The notes under the pieces are model-generated. The model saw only the letters and a program-made list of their open reading frames with translations. It was not told where the DNA came from and made no database searches. Of a stretch of 46,657 bases of DNA, positions 16,451 through 25,501 are shown piece by piece; the stretch's first letter is position 1, and each line of letters starts with the position of its first letter. Source of the DNA: JAMCUI01 sp964520615 (GTDB lineage Bacteria; Patescibacteriota; Microgenomatia; 2-02-FULL-39-11); the NCBI GenBank assembly GCA_964520615.1, contig CAZFNL010000017.1:1-46657 (forward strand). The letters run 5' to 3'. Made by a program: the position numbers and the translations under genes.

Positions 16451-16467
16451 ACACTATTTTATAGTGT
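16451..16467 (+). promoter_or_regulatory. Perfect inverted repeat in the gspE leader
   Basis: ACACTAT-TTT-ATAGTGT is a perfect 7-bp inverted repeat with a 3-nt loop, between the promoter and the gspE start. It could be a DNA operator or a leader-RNA hairpin. No T-run follows, so it is not an intrinsic terminator. Confidence 0.55.
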
Positions 16468-16503
16468 AGTAAATTTGTTGGATAAATTAAAAATAAACTG
16501 CCC

Positions 16504-18201
16504 ATGGATAACAGCCAGCAACTATTAGCGATACTTGTCGAAGAGGGTTTAATTTCCCAAACTATTGCCGATGAGGTGAAATTGAGCGCTCTAAATTCTG
16601 GAAAAAACCCTGTTGAAATACTTATTTCTAAAAATCTCGTGGGTGAGGATGCGGTTTTAGAGGCGAAGGCAAAGATTGACCACGTGCCTTTTATTTCCTT
16701 ATCAGGTAGAGGCATATCTCCTGAGATTCTGACTTTTATCCCTGAGCCTGTGGCGCGAAAATACAAACTGGTTCCCTTTGATCTTGATAAAAAAGCCAAC
16801 AAGTTAAAAATTGCGATGGTGGATCCTCTTGATTTGCCTCTTATCGAATTTCTGGAGCAAAAATCTGGAAAATCAATAGTATCTTATCTGGCCAAAGAAA
16901 GCGAGATTACGCAAAAAATAGAAGAAGTTTATTCGGCCGGCCTTTCCACTGAAGTTTCCGAAGCTCTCAAGGAGACAGCAACTGTAAAGACTATTGATGC
17001 AAAACAGTTAGGCCAGATTATAAAGGAAGCACCTATCGCCAAAATAGTGTCTACCATTCTTGAATATGCTGTTCGTAGCAGGGCTTCTGACGTGCACATA
17101 GAGCCTCAGGAAACGCGTACCCGGGTGCGTTACCGTATTGACGGTATACTTCATGAAAAATTAGCTCTTCCAAGGTCGGTGCATGAAGCTGTTGTCTCAA
17201 GAATAAAAATACTGTCTGCAATGAAGATTGATGAAAGGAGGGTTCCCCAGGATGGGCGTTTTAATTTCAAACTGGGAAGCGATGAGATAGACCTTCGTGT
17301 TTCCTCATTGCCTACTGTACACGGAGAGAAGATTGTGATGAGGCTTCTGAAAAAAACTGGCGGTATTCCGGATCTGCCCGAATTGGGATTACATGGCGTA
17401 TCGCTTAATTATCTAAATAGCGCTATCACCAGACCCCACGGCATAATACTTGTAACCGGTCCTACCGGTTCAGGAAAAACCACAACCTTATATTCGGTTT
17501 TGTCAAAGCTGAATACCGAGAAAGTAAATATAGTCACCCTTGAGGATCCGGTGGAGTATGAGATTGTGGGACTAAGCCAGGTGCAGATAAATCCCACAGC
17601 CGGACTCACGTTTGCTTCTGGACTGCGTTCTTTCCTGCGTCAAGACCCAAATATAATACTTGTCGGTGAGATCAGGGATAATGAGACAATGAACTTGGCT
17701 GTTCAGGCAGCTCTAACAGGACATTTGGTCTTTTCTACACTGCATACCAATAATGCGGCCACATCTATACCAAGACTTTTGGATTTGGGTGCTGAACCAT
17801 TTTTGGTAGTATCGGTTCTTAATGCTGTTGAAGCCCAAAGAATTACGAGGAAAATTTGTACTGCATGCAAGGAAACCTATAAGCCTACTCCTCAGGTTGT
17901 AGCCGATATCAAAAATGTTTTAGGTAAGCTTTATCCACCGGACAATCAGGACCTTGTTTTATATAGGGGGAAGGGTTGTAAGGAGTGTAACAATACCGGT
18001 TATTTAGGAAGAATAGGGATTTTTGAAGTAATTATTGTTTCTCCTTTGATAGCAAAGCTTATTATGGAGAGGGCAACTGCAGAAGCGATTGAAAATCAGG
18101 CGCGGGAAGAAGGAATGATTACATTAAAACAGGACGGATACCTCAAGGTTTTGGATGGGATTACTACTATAGAAGAGGTTATAAGAGTGGCGGAGGAATA
18201 A
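16504..18201 (+). CDS. pilB: Type IV pilus assembly ATPase (PilB/GspE)
   Basis: The 565-aa protein has an N-terminal MshEN/GspE-N region (about 1-145), an N2 domain and a C-terminal hexameric ATPase. Visible are Walker A GPTGSGKTT (319-327), the Asp box TLEDPVEYEI, Walker B DPNIILVGEIRD, the His box HLVFSTLHTNNAA, and two zinc-binding Cys pairs (CTAC and CKEC) typical of PilB/GspE. It powers pilus extension at the cytoplasmic face of the membrane. It is the first gene of the operon and is followed by pilT after 8 bp. The ATG lacks a clear ribosome-binding site. Confidence 0.95.
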   Translation: MDNSQQLLAILVEEGLISQTIADEVKLSALNSGKNPVEILISKNLVGEDAVLEAKAKIDHVPFISLSGRGISPEILTFIPEPVARKYKLVPFDLDKKANKLKIAMVDPLDLPLIEFLEQKSGKSIVSYLAKESEITQKIEEVYSAGLSTEVSEALKETATVKTIDAKQLGQIIKEAPIAKIVSTILEYAVRSRASDVHIEPQETRTRVRYRIDGILHEKLALPRSVHEAVVSRIKILSAMKIDERRVPQDGRFNFKLGSDEIDLRVSSLPTVHGEKIVMRLLKKTGGIPDLPELGLHGVSLNYLNSAITRPHGIILVTGPTGSGKTTTLYSVLSKLNTEKVNIVTLEDPVEYEIVGLSQVQINPTAGLTFASGLRSFLRQDPNIILVGEIRDNETMNLAVQAALTGHLVFSTLHTNNAATSIPRLLDLGAEPFLVVSVLNAVEAQRITRKICTACKETYKPTPQVVADIKNVLGKLYPPDNQDLVLYRGKGCKECNNTGYLGRIGIFEVIIVSPLIAKLIMERATAEAIENQAREEGMITLKQDGYLKVLDGITTIEEVIRVAEE

Positions 18202-18209
18202 AAATTATT

Positions 18210-19277
18210 ATGGATATAAGGGAATTATTTGCGGTTACCATTTCTAGAAATGCTTCAGATTTGCATCTTGTGGTAAACCATGTGCCAACTCTGAGAATTC
18301 ATGGCGAGTTGCATGCACTTATTACTTTCCCCCAGATATCATCTGCGGATATTGAGCAGATGGTCTACAGTCTTCTCAATCCTGCCCAGAAGGAACTTTT
18401 AATTGCCAATAGGGAACTTGATTTTTCCTCAGTTTTTGAAACCGATGATAAAAGAGAGTACCGTTTTCGGGGAAATGCTTATTACCAGCGTGATTCCCTT
18501 GCTGCAGAGTTCAGGCTTATTCCCTCAAGAGTCGCAACCATAGAAGAACTTCATCTGCCGCAGATTCTGCATGAATTTGTCAAAATGCGCCAAGGATTTA
18601 TACTTCTTACGGGCGCATCAGGTCAGGGTAAGTCTACTACTCTCGCCTCTATAATTGCTGAAATAAATGTCAGCAGGATGTGCCATATTGTGACAATTGA
18701 GGATCCTATTGAGTATGTTTACGCAAAGGGAAAATCAATCATATCCCAAAGGGAAATGTATCAAGACACACATTCCTGGGCTGGAGCACTGAAAAATGTA
18801 CTTCGTGAAGATCCGGACATAGTCTATGTTGGTGAGATGAGGGATTATGACACTATCTCTTCTGCATTGACTATTGCTGAAACTGGTCATCTTGTTTTCT
18901 CGACATTGCATACCAATTCCACTTCCCAGACAATTGACAGGATTATTGACAGTTTTCCGCCCGGCGTGCAGTCACAAGTGAGATTGCAGCTTTCCATGGT
19001 GTTGTCAGGTGTTGTTTCACAGAGGCTGGTACCGAGTACTTCCGGGGGAAGGGTACCAGTATGCGAAATACTCTTGGGTACGGCCGGAGTGAAAAATACT
19101 ATCCGGGAGGGGAAAACTCATCTGATTGACAATATTATTCAGACATCCGCCGAAACAGGAATGATGCTTTTTGAGGAAAATTTGAGGCAACTGGTAGAAC
19201 AGAATGTTATTTCTCATGATGTCGCACTGGAATATGCCCTGCGGCCTGATAGGTATTTACAATTGATGGAACACTAA
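18210..19277 (+). CDS. pilT: Type IV pilus retraction ATPase (PilT)
   Basis: The 355-aa protein is PilT-like. It begins with the short MDIRELFAVTISRNASDLHL PAS-like start and has Walker A GASGQGKST (about 135), the Asp box TIEDPIEYVY, Walker B DPDIVYVGEMRD and the His box HLVFSTLHTNS. It lacks the zinc-binding Cys pairs of the extension ATPase. PilT drives pilus retraction, hence twitching or DNA uptake. It lies between pilB and the platform gene, separated from the latter by only 3 bp, which suggests tight co-expression. The second Gly-x-Gly-Lys residue order (GQGKS) is slightly unusual but fits the P-loop consensus. Confidence 0.94.
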   Translation: MDIRELFAVTISRNASDLHLVVNHVPTLRIHGELHALITFPQISSADIEQMVYSLLNPAQKELLIANRELDFSSVFETDDKREYRFRGNAYYQRDSLAAEFRLIPSRVATIEELHLPQILHEFVKMRQGFILLTGASGQGKSTTLASIIAEINVSRMCHIVTIEDPIEYVYAKGKSIISQREMYQDTHSWAGALKNVLREDPDIVYVGEMRDYDTISSALTIAETGHLVFSTLHTNSTSQTIDRIIDSFPPGVQSQVRLQLSMVLSGVVSQRLVPSTSGGRVPVCEILLGTAGVKNTIREGKTHLIDNIIQTSAETGMMLFEENLRQLVEQNVISHDVALEYALRPDRYLQLMEH

Positions 19278-19280
19278 ATT

Positions 19281-20483
19281 ATGTCACGTTTTTCTTATCA
19301 GGTGAAGGATGCCGAAGGCAAGACTCAAAAAGGCGTGGTTGAAGCGGCTACTAACAAACAGGCTCTTTCACTCTTGCATGAAAGAGGTTTTTTTGTCGTT
19401 TCTTTGAAGGAAACTTCAAAACCGATCTTAAATCTTTCCACTTCAGGGAATAAGATAAGTTTTAGCGATCTGGTTCACATTACTAGACAGCTGGCGACAA
19501 TGATTACGGCCGGACTGACGTTGGTTGAAGCCTTAAATATATTGCAACAACAGATGAGTAATCCTTCATCCCTCAAGCTTGTCAGCCAAATTGAAGATGA
19601 AGTACAGGGTGGAAAGGCTTTTGCTGATGTATTGGAAAAATATCCTAAAGTTTTCCCACCGATATATATTGCATTAGTAAAAGCAGGAGAAGCCTCAGGT
19701 AAGCTGGATGTGATATTGACTAGACTGGCGGATAACCTGGAGAAGTCAAGAGATTTTCAGAGTAAAGTCAGAGGGACACTGATGTATCCTGCTGTAGTCA
19801 TAACCGGTATGGGTATAGTTACTGTAATAGTGATGACTGTTGTTATACCAAGATTGTCTTCAATGTATATGGAATTTGGAGTAGATTTGCCTCTGCCTAC
19901 ACAAATTCTCATTTTTGTATCAAACCTGATGTTACACAGCTGGTATTTTCTTATTATCGGGATTGTAGTGTTTGTTACCGCGTTTTTGAAATGGAAACAA
20001 ACCTGGTTGGGTAAACATATACTTGCTGCAGTTTCTCTTAAGATTCCGGTATTTGGAAATTTGGTAAAGGAATCTACTTTAGTTGAGGTGACTAGAACTT
20101 TGTCGATGCTTGTTGAGGGAGGTGTCCCCATCCTTCTTGCTCTTAAAATTTCGCAAGACGCCACGGGTAACGTATTATATCAGGAGGCTTTTTCGCTGGC
20201 TGCCAAAAAGGTGGAAAAAGGGTTGCCACTATCTGAGCCGTTGTCAGATCCCAGCCTTTTCCCTCCAATATTGCCGCAAATGGTGACTGTAGGTGAACAA
20301 ACTGGTAAATTGGGTGACGCCTTGTATAAATTATCCTTATATTTTCAGACAGAAGCGGAAAACGGCATACGTTCCTTGACAACCCTTATGGAACCACTTA
20401 TCATGGTTGTATTGGGCCTTGGAGTGGGTTTTTTAGTAATGGCAGTGCTATTGCCAATATATTCGTTGACCAGCAAGTTTTAG
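19281..20483 (+). CDS. pilC: Type IV pilus platform protein (PilC/GspF)
   Basis: The 400-aa inner-membrane protein has two homologous GspF domains, each ending in transmembrane segments, and the family's FADVLEKYPKVFPPIYIALVKAGE and SEPLSDPSLFPPILPQMVTVGEQTG repeats. It links the ATPases to the pilin subunits. The N-terminus MSRFSYQVKDAEGKTQKGVVEA is typical. It is third in the operon. Its stop at 20483 is followed within 17 bases by an extra copy of its own last codons (20500-20562). Confidence 0.95.
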   Translation: MSRFSYQVKDAEGKTQKGVVEAATNKQALSLLHERGFFVVSLKETSKPILNLSTSGNKISFSDLVHITRQLATMITAGLTLVEALNILQQQMSNPSSLKLVSQIEDEVQGGKAFADVLEKYPKVFPPIYIALVKAGEASGKLDVILTRLADNLEKSRDFQSKVRGTLMYPAVVITGMGIVTVIVMTVVIPRLSSMYMEFGVDLPLPTQILIFVSNLMLHSWYFLIIGIVVFVTAFLKWKQTWLGKHILAAVSLKIPVFGNLVKESTLVEVTRTLSMLVEGGVPILLALKISQDATGNVLYQEAFSLAAKKVEKGLPLSEPLSDPSLFPPILPQMVTVGEQTGKLGDALYKLSLYFQTEAENGIRSLTTLMEPLIMVVLGLGVGFLVMAVLLPIYSLTSKF

Positions 20484-20499
20484 GATCTGGAAGAGTACT

Positions 20500-20562
20500 G
20501 GTTTTTCAGTAATGGCAGTATTGCTGCCTATATATTCATTAACCAGTAGTTCGTTCCGTTAA
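20500..20562 (+). pseudogene. Extra copy of the gspF/pilC 3' end from a diverged homologue
   Basis: The segment encodes GFSVMAVLLPIYSLTS then SSFR-stop, against GFLVMAVLLPIYSLTSKF-stop in the gene. Over 16 shared codons 15 residues agree, while eight codons differ, seven synonymously. It is preceded directly by AGTACT (20494-20499). A third, short copy follows at 20619-20630: the last 12 nt of the gene (AGCAAGTTTTAG), again preceded by AGTACT (20613-20618). The pattern indicates a tail from a separate gspF gene. Confidence 0.8.
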
Positions 20563-20681
20563 TTTTGCTACCCGGACCGGCTTTGAGAAGCGATTGAAAA
20601 TCAACGAAATGGAGTACTAGCAAGTTTTAGTTAAAAGAATATTATTGATTCGGATAAAAATCCTTTATTTTTCTGGAGGGG

Positions 20682-21236
20682 GTGAAAATTGAATTGAAAA
20701 TTAAAACTGTCCGTTCATCTCTCAGTAAAGGTTTTACGCTTATTGAGCTTCTTATTGTTATAGCTCTTTTAGGGGCTTTAGCCGTAGGACTTCTCGCTAC
20801 AGTTGACCCATTTGAGCAATTGAAGAAAGGAACAGATACTTCTACCAGAAATACAGCTGAGGAAGTTTATAATTCCGCTATCAGGTATTATTCAGTCAAG
20901 AATGTCTGGCCGTGGACGACTGATGTCAATGCTATGGCGCTTTCCAATACGAATATGACGAGTGCTCCAAACGGCTACCTGAACCAGATAATAAGCGCAG
21001 GAGAATTGAAACCTGAGTTTATCCAGTTGGCGGGATCGGGTAATTTGAGCAAAATATACATGACGTCTACAGCTGATGTAAACGGAGTCACACAAAATGT
21101 AACCGTATGTTTCCTGCCTCAGTCGAAATCTTTCGGAAATGATGCGAACGCAAAATATAATAGTGACGGATCAACAGGAGCAAATTGTCTGTCTGTAACT
21201 TCGACAGGAACTGCCTGTTACTGGTGTATTAAATAA
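20682..21236 (+). CDS. Type IV pilin (prepilin-type N-terminus)
   Basis: The 184-aa protein has a short basic leader and the cleavage motif KG-FTLIELLIVIALLGALAVG, with cleavage expected after Gly and the +5 Glu present. A globular C-terminal domain follows with paired Cys residues near the end (NCLSV, TACYWCIK). It is probably the major or a principal pilin, as it is the one encoded with the motor genes. GGAGG lies 3 nt before the GTG at 20682; a TTG at 20694 would give better spacing and still retain the leader. Confidence 0.9.
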   Translation: MKIELKIKTVRSSLSKGFTLIELLIVIALLGALAVGLLATVDPFEQLKKGTDTSTRNTAEEVYNSAIRYYSVKNVWPWTTDVNAMALSNTNMTSAPNGYLNQIISAGELKPEFIQLAGSGNLSKIYMTSTADVNGVTQNVTVCFLPQSKSFGNDANAKYNSDGSTGANCLSVTSTGTACYWCIK

Positions 21237-21244
21237 GTACTTTT

Positions 21245-21268
21245 CCCTGTAACCTGCGTGTTGCAGGG
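21245..21268 (+). terminator. Strong hairpin after the pilin gene (no T-run)
   Basis: CCCTGTAAC (21245-21253) pairs with GTTGCAGGG (21260-21268), nine pairs with one G-U. It lies 9 nt after the pilin stop, but no T-run follows. It may protect the pilin mRNA 3' end or lower readthrough into the next gene. Confidence 0.45.
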
Positions 21269-21288
21269 GACGGAAATAGGTTGAAGAA

Positions 21289-23298
21289 GTGGTAAAAGAA
21301 AAAAGATATTTTCTCGGGCTACTGAGTATATTTTTTATATGCGGTAGCCTATACTTATATTATCAGTTAAAGACAATCTATGGCGGAGATGCAGGTGATC
21401 TGGTCTCCGCCATTGTGACAGCAGGTATCCCCCATCCCCCGGGTTACCCTCTTTATACTTCACTTGGAATTTTAATTCTAAAATTTGTTGCGGGAGGTAC
21501 TGCCGCATGGAAAGTAGGGTTTTTATCCAGTATTCCGTCTCTTATTTCCCTGCTTTTTCTTTTTGATATTTTTTATATTCTGACGGGAGGATCAGTTTTT
21601 ATTCCTCTTTTAAGCGTTTTTTCCTATGCCTTTCTTTATCCCATATGGCTCTATAGCGAAGCAGTGGAAGTCTTTGCACTGAACAATTTATTTATAATAT
21701 TGCTTTTTTGGGCGGCTCTGCGGTTTACAAAAGAAAAAAAGAGCAAATATATCTATCTCTTCTCATTCTTTCTTGGTTTGTCTTTTACCCACCACCAGAT
21801 AATTATTTTCGTTTTACCTGGCCTTTTATGGCTCTTATTAAAAAACAAAAGACTATTTCGAAAAACTTTACTGATAAAATCTATACTTCTTTTTATCGCG
21901 GGCCTTTTACCATACATATATATCCTGCTTCCTTCATTATCTTATTCACCTCTCAACTGGCAAGGTCAGGCAACACCTGCAAACGTAATTGCGCTTGTGA
22001 GTCGTGCCGGCTACGGGACATTTAAGGTCGGGTCGTTCGTGATGATGGAGCCTGCGCTTCGAGCTTTAGACGTCTGGGCGGCATTTAATTTTGTCTTTAA
22101 TGATTTCCGAGTTCTTGGGATAATTTTAATTCTTGCCGGATCTTTCTATTTATTCAGAAAAAAAAGGGATATATTTTTTATGCTCCTTTTTTCGACCATT
22201 TCTTATCTCTTTTTTATTTTTTATGCCTCTTTTCCACTTGTGGGGAATTTTCTGGTTGGTACTTTTGAGCGTTTTGTCCAGCCGCTTTATATACTTCTAA
22301 CTTTTTTTACCGTCTTTGGTTTGTTACAGCTTTATATGTGTATAAAGGTGCTTTTTACCCGTTTGTTTTCCTCAGCCAAGAGTAATACGGTTTTGAGCCT
22401 TTTTGTTCTTATGTTTATTATTTATCCGGCAGGTATCTTTCTTATAAATTATCCCAAAATCACTATTCTCAGGGATGATTTTACTGCAGAAAACCTGGCT
22501 TATGATATTTTGTCCAGTCTGCCCAAAAATAGTATTTTTATCATTTCCACCGATACTCCCCTTTTCAACACACAGTATATCTATTACACGCAGAAAATAC
22601 GGCCGGATGTGAAACTTATACATCTGGGGAAATTCGGCACGCCATATTATTTTGACCAGCTGAAAAGGAGTTATCCGGATTTGACCTTGCCTCAAAATTC
22701 GGATGACACGGTATTTTTGTTTAAGTCGTTTGTGAAGGACAACTATGGCAAATTTCCCATTTTCAGCAAACTTGCTTTTGGTAATACGGAGGGAGTTTGG
22801 ATACCCTGGGGTTTAGTTTTCAGGTATTATAAAAAGGGTGATGTTCCAAAAAAAGAATTTATTCATAAAGAGAGCGAGAAACTATGGAGTAGTTATCATG
22901 ATCCACTTTCAGGCAGCCTTTCCCGTTTCCAAAACCTACTTTTGTCAGATAACCTGTCAATTTATTCTACCGCGCGTCAGGAAACAGGTTTCTGGGAGGC
23001 TAAAAATGGATACTCAAATGATGCGGAAAGAAATCTTTTGCGGGCCGAAAGTCTAAATCCGGGTGACAGCGACAGTTATACCATTCTGGCACAGGTATAT
23101 ATAGAGAAAAAGCAGTGTCAGGACGCAAAAAAACAGATTGAGGCGGCAGAAAGGATCTCTCCCGATAGTCCGACGGTTTACTTTCTTATGTCGATAAATT
23201 ATGCAGTCTGTTTCCAGGATAAGGGTAAGGCTGAGTTTTACCGTAATCTTTATGATGAGAAAACGAGAGGGAAACAAGTAGAACTGAAACAATTATGA
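21289..23298 (+). CDS. DUF2723 GT-C-like membrane protein with TPR tail
   Basis: The 669-aa protein begins with the DUF2723 signature YGGDAGDLVSAIVTAGIPHP PGYPLY, where the Asp after the first helix is the expected catalytic position. It has about 10-12 helices, an extracytoplasmic region, and a C-terminal pair of TPR-like units (about 560-650). DUF2723 belongs to the GT-C glycosyltransferase fold and includes TMEM260, a protein O-mannosyltransferase, so transfer of a lipid-linked sugar to a surface protein (perhaps pilins) is plausible. It starts at GTG 21289, downstream of the pilin hairpin. Its last 113 bases overlap the convergent YfhO-like gene. Confidence 0.85.
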   Translation: MVKEKRYFLGLLSIFFICGSLYLYYQLKTIYGGDAGDLVSAIVTAGIPHPPGYPLYTSLGILILKFVAGGTAAWKVGFLSSIPSLISLLFLFDIFYILTGGSVFIPLLSVFSYAFLYPIWLYSEAVEVFALNNLFIILLFWAALRFTKEKKSKYIYLFSFFLGLSFTHHQIIIFVLPGLLWLLLKNKRLFRKTLLIKSILLFIAGLLPYIYILLPSLSYSPLNWQGQATPANVIALVSRAGYGTFKVGSFVMMEPALRALDVWAAFNFVFNDFRVLGIILILAGSFYLFRKKRDIFFMLLFSTISYLFFIFYASFPLVGNFLVGTFERFVQPLYILLTFFTVFGLLQLYMCIKVLFTRLFSSAKSNTVLSLFVLMFIIYPAGIFLINYPKITILRDDFTAENLAYDILSSLPKNSIFIISTDTPLFNTQYIYYTQKIRPDVKLIHLGKFGTPYYFDQLKRSYPDLTLPQNSDDTVFLFKSFVKDNYGKFPIFSKLAFGNTEGVWIPWGLVFRYYKKGDVPKKEFIHKESEKLWSSYHDPLSGSLSRFQNLLLSDNLSIYSTARQETGFWEAKNGYSNDAERNLLRAESLNPGDSDSYTILAQVYIEKKQCQDAKKQIEAAERISPDSPTVYFLMSINYAVCFQDKGKAEFYRNLYDEKTRGKQVELKQL

Positions 23299-25501
23299 CC
23301 ATTGTCGCGTAAGTGGTATATTTGCCCAGCGCAAATGATAATGGTTCATATCTTAAAATTACGGTGTGTTTTCCCATTTCCAAAGGTATTGCGCACTGAG
23401 TCAGATTTACTAGTGCTATTGGGACACTTTTTCCGTCCACATATGCCGACCAGCCCGGATAATACGTGTCTGAAATGACAAAGATACCTTTGTTTTCAGT
23501 ATAAATTTCCCAAATATTTTGATTCTCTTGTGAAGCAATAAGCTTGACATTATTTAAGGTTTCAAGGTTATTGTTTACCGCGAGATATTTATTTTCAATA
23601 AGAACAGTTCTGTCTGTTAAAAATTTTTGATCTTCCAAAGCGTTGAAGAACTCATCAAGCGTGGAGACAAATTTGGTCTTGTAAGACATATAAGCATTTG
23701 GCAAGGCCGATATATTTTCCCAGATACTGATAGGCCTGATTTTTTTTGCGGGAAATCTGACCGTATCGACAATTTCAGTTTTTATCCCGTCCAGCTGATA
23801 AGGAGACAAGATATAACGGATTCCCGCAAGCGATAAAATATTTTTAGCCACAGCGCTAATCGTAGCGATATTATTTTTGGTATTCCATTCCTGGCCTGCA
23901 GAAATAAACAATTTCTGCCTTATGGGTACTAAGCCTCCGGTGTTTACATCAAACCCCTTCAGGGAAAAGAGAGAATTATAGTTTGGATAAATATAATTTC
24001 TCAGGTAAGAGAAAAGTTTTATATCATCCCAGCCCCGTGCGAGAAAAATTTCATTCCAGGCGATTCTGGATCCGATATCGGCGATTCCTCCCTTTGATTT
24101 AGCCTGCAATAATTTTGCGGTTTCCGGAGGACTTGTCCACCAACTAGCCGGTGTTGTCGGCGGATATGAATATGAGAAGCGATATTCATCACCTGCTATT
24201 CCCGCTACTACAAAACAAAATAGTAGAAGCGCAATTATAAGCCTGGTTTTATATAAAGCAGATTTTTTATCTGCGCTGCTTATGCTTCTTAAAGTCTTAT
24301 GCAGCAAAACTGCTACCAGAAAAGCAAGCGAAAAATCAGTCAGGAGGAGAAATTTTGACGGCACACGGAAAAAAGAAAAAGGCGGGAAGGAAAAGATGAA
24401 ATATAATGGGGAATTTTTTCCCAAAACAAGGAGTAGGGAAAAAAATAACATTGTAGCGGCGATTTTTACCCTTTTATCACTGAAAAATAGCAGGCCGGCA
24501 AGGGCCATAGCAAGAGGAATTATTCCTATATATCCCGTATTTTCCCAAAAGACACCCCAATCGTTGCTAAACTGTGGATAAGTACCGTTTGCGGGGTTGC
24601 CGAAAAAATATGGCTTGAGAAAGGTGACAAATTCTCTAAAAGAATAAGGGTAGGCTGTAACCGTATTATAATCCAGGCCGGTTTTTCTTGTTGACTGTTT
24701 CCAGAGTTCAATTGTCGGGAAAAGCTGAATTGCTGAAAGTAAAAAGGTTAAAAGAAGTGCCGATAAGAATAGCCCCGATTTATATAGGAAATGAAATATA
24801 GACGTATTTTTTCTATCAAATATGTTTAACATGAGAAAAATTATTGCTGCCCCAATAAGGGTGATAAATACAATATAAAAATGGCCTGTAAATATCTGTT
24901 GTGAAAGCAGGAATGAAGTCAGAATTATCGATTGTAGGCTGCGTTTTTTCTTCCAAAGCCTTACTACGGACCAATAGATAAGAGGGAGCAGGGAGGCTGC
25001 CTGGATGAGATCAAAATGGTTTAGGTGGACAGATAAATATCCTGAAAATGTAAAAATTGTGGCGGCAATAATTGAGGCGACTTTTGATAAGTTTAATATC
25101 CTGAAGAATAAAAATGAACCGGCAAAAATTAGAACATACGCGAAGAGAAGATTTAGATTATATGCTGTAATAAACGGGAGAAATCTGAAAGAAATCAGAT
25201 TCGGCAGATAGAAGGTCCCTATTTGTCCTTCCGCAAGGATCGGAAACCCGCCACCAAGATAAGGAGTCCATAAAGGCCAGTTTTTGCTTTTTAGCGATCG
25301 AGAAAGGATAAATTTTAGTGGCAGGTTAAGATGTAACACGTCACTTTCGCCAAAATCCGGGATCATGAAGAGTGAGGGATTGGGGAAAAAAAGTCTGAAG
25401 AAAAAAAACGAAATCAATAACGCAGGGATGAGCAGAGGAAGGATATTGTGATAAACTAATCCTATGGCAAACTTAAACTTTATAATTCTCTTTTTATCCA
25501 T
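23186..25501 (-). CDS. YfhO-family membrane protein
   Basis: The 771-aa protein has about 12 helices and a large C-terminal extracytoplasmic domain followed by a last helix, as in the YfhO family (GT-C fold; Bacillus YfhO takes part in teichoic-acid glycosylation). Typical features are PDFGESDVLHLNLPLKFILS near the start, the PLWTPYLGGGFPILAEGQIGTFYLPNL motif, and YPGWSAYVDGKSVPI near the end. ATG 25501 was chosen; GTG 25510 would add three residues. The 5' end overlaps the divergent gene at 25464 by about 38 bp, and the 3' end overlaps the DUF2723 gene by 113 bp. Confidence 0.85.
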   Translation of the reverse strand: MDKKRIIKFKFAIGLVYHNILPLLIPALLISFFFFRLFFPNPSLFMIPDFGESDVLHLNLPLKFILSRSLKSKNWPLWTPYLGGGFPILAEGQIGTFYLPNLISFRFLPFITAYNLNLLFAYVLIFAGSFLFFRILNLSKVASIIAATIFTFSGYLSVHLNHFDLIQAASLLPLIYWSVVRLWKKKRSLQSIILTSFLLSQQIFTGHFYIVFITLIGAAIIFLMLNIFDRKNTSIFHFLYKSGLFLSALLLTFLLSAIQLFPTIELWKQSTRKTGLDYNTVTAYPYSFREFVTFLKPYFFGNPANGTYPQFSNDWGVFWENTGYIGIIPLAMALAGLLFFSDKRVKIAATMLFFSLLLVLGKNSPLYFIFSFPPFSFFRVPSKFLLLTDFSLAFLVAVLLHKTLRSISSADKKSALYKTRLIIALLLFCFVVAGIAGDEYRFSYSYPPTTPASWWTSPPETAKLLQAKSKGGIADIGSRIAWNEIFLARGWDDIKLFSYLRNYIYPNYNSLFSLKGFDVNTGGLVPIRQKLFISAGQEWNTKNNIATISAVAKNILSLAGIRYILSPYQLDGIKTEIVDTVRFPAKKIRPISIWENISALPNAYMSYKTKFVSTLDEFFNALEDQKFLTDRTVLIENKYLAVNNNLETLNNVKLIASQENQNIWEIYTENKGIFVISDTYYPGWSAYVDGKSVPIALVNLTQCAIPLEMGKHTVILRYEPLSFALGKYTTYATMVIIVSVLLVSLSFSHHKDYGKTQPYPYPGNRLHNLST

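Noticed and set aside
21237..21270. A 3'-end copy of the pilin gene like those of gspF and hppA
   Set aside because: The likeness (CCTGT-AC) is short, and the segment is better explained as one arm of a strong hairpin.
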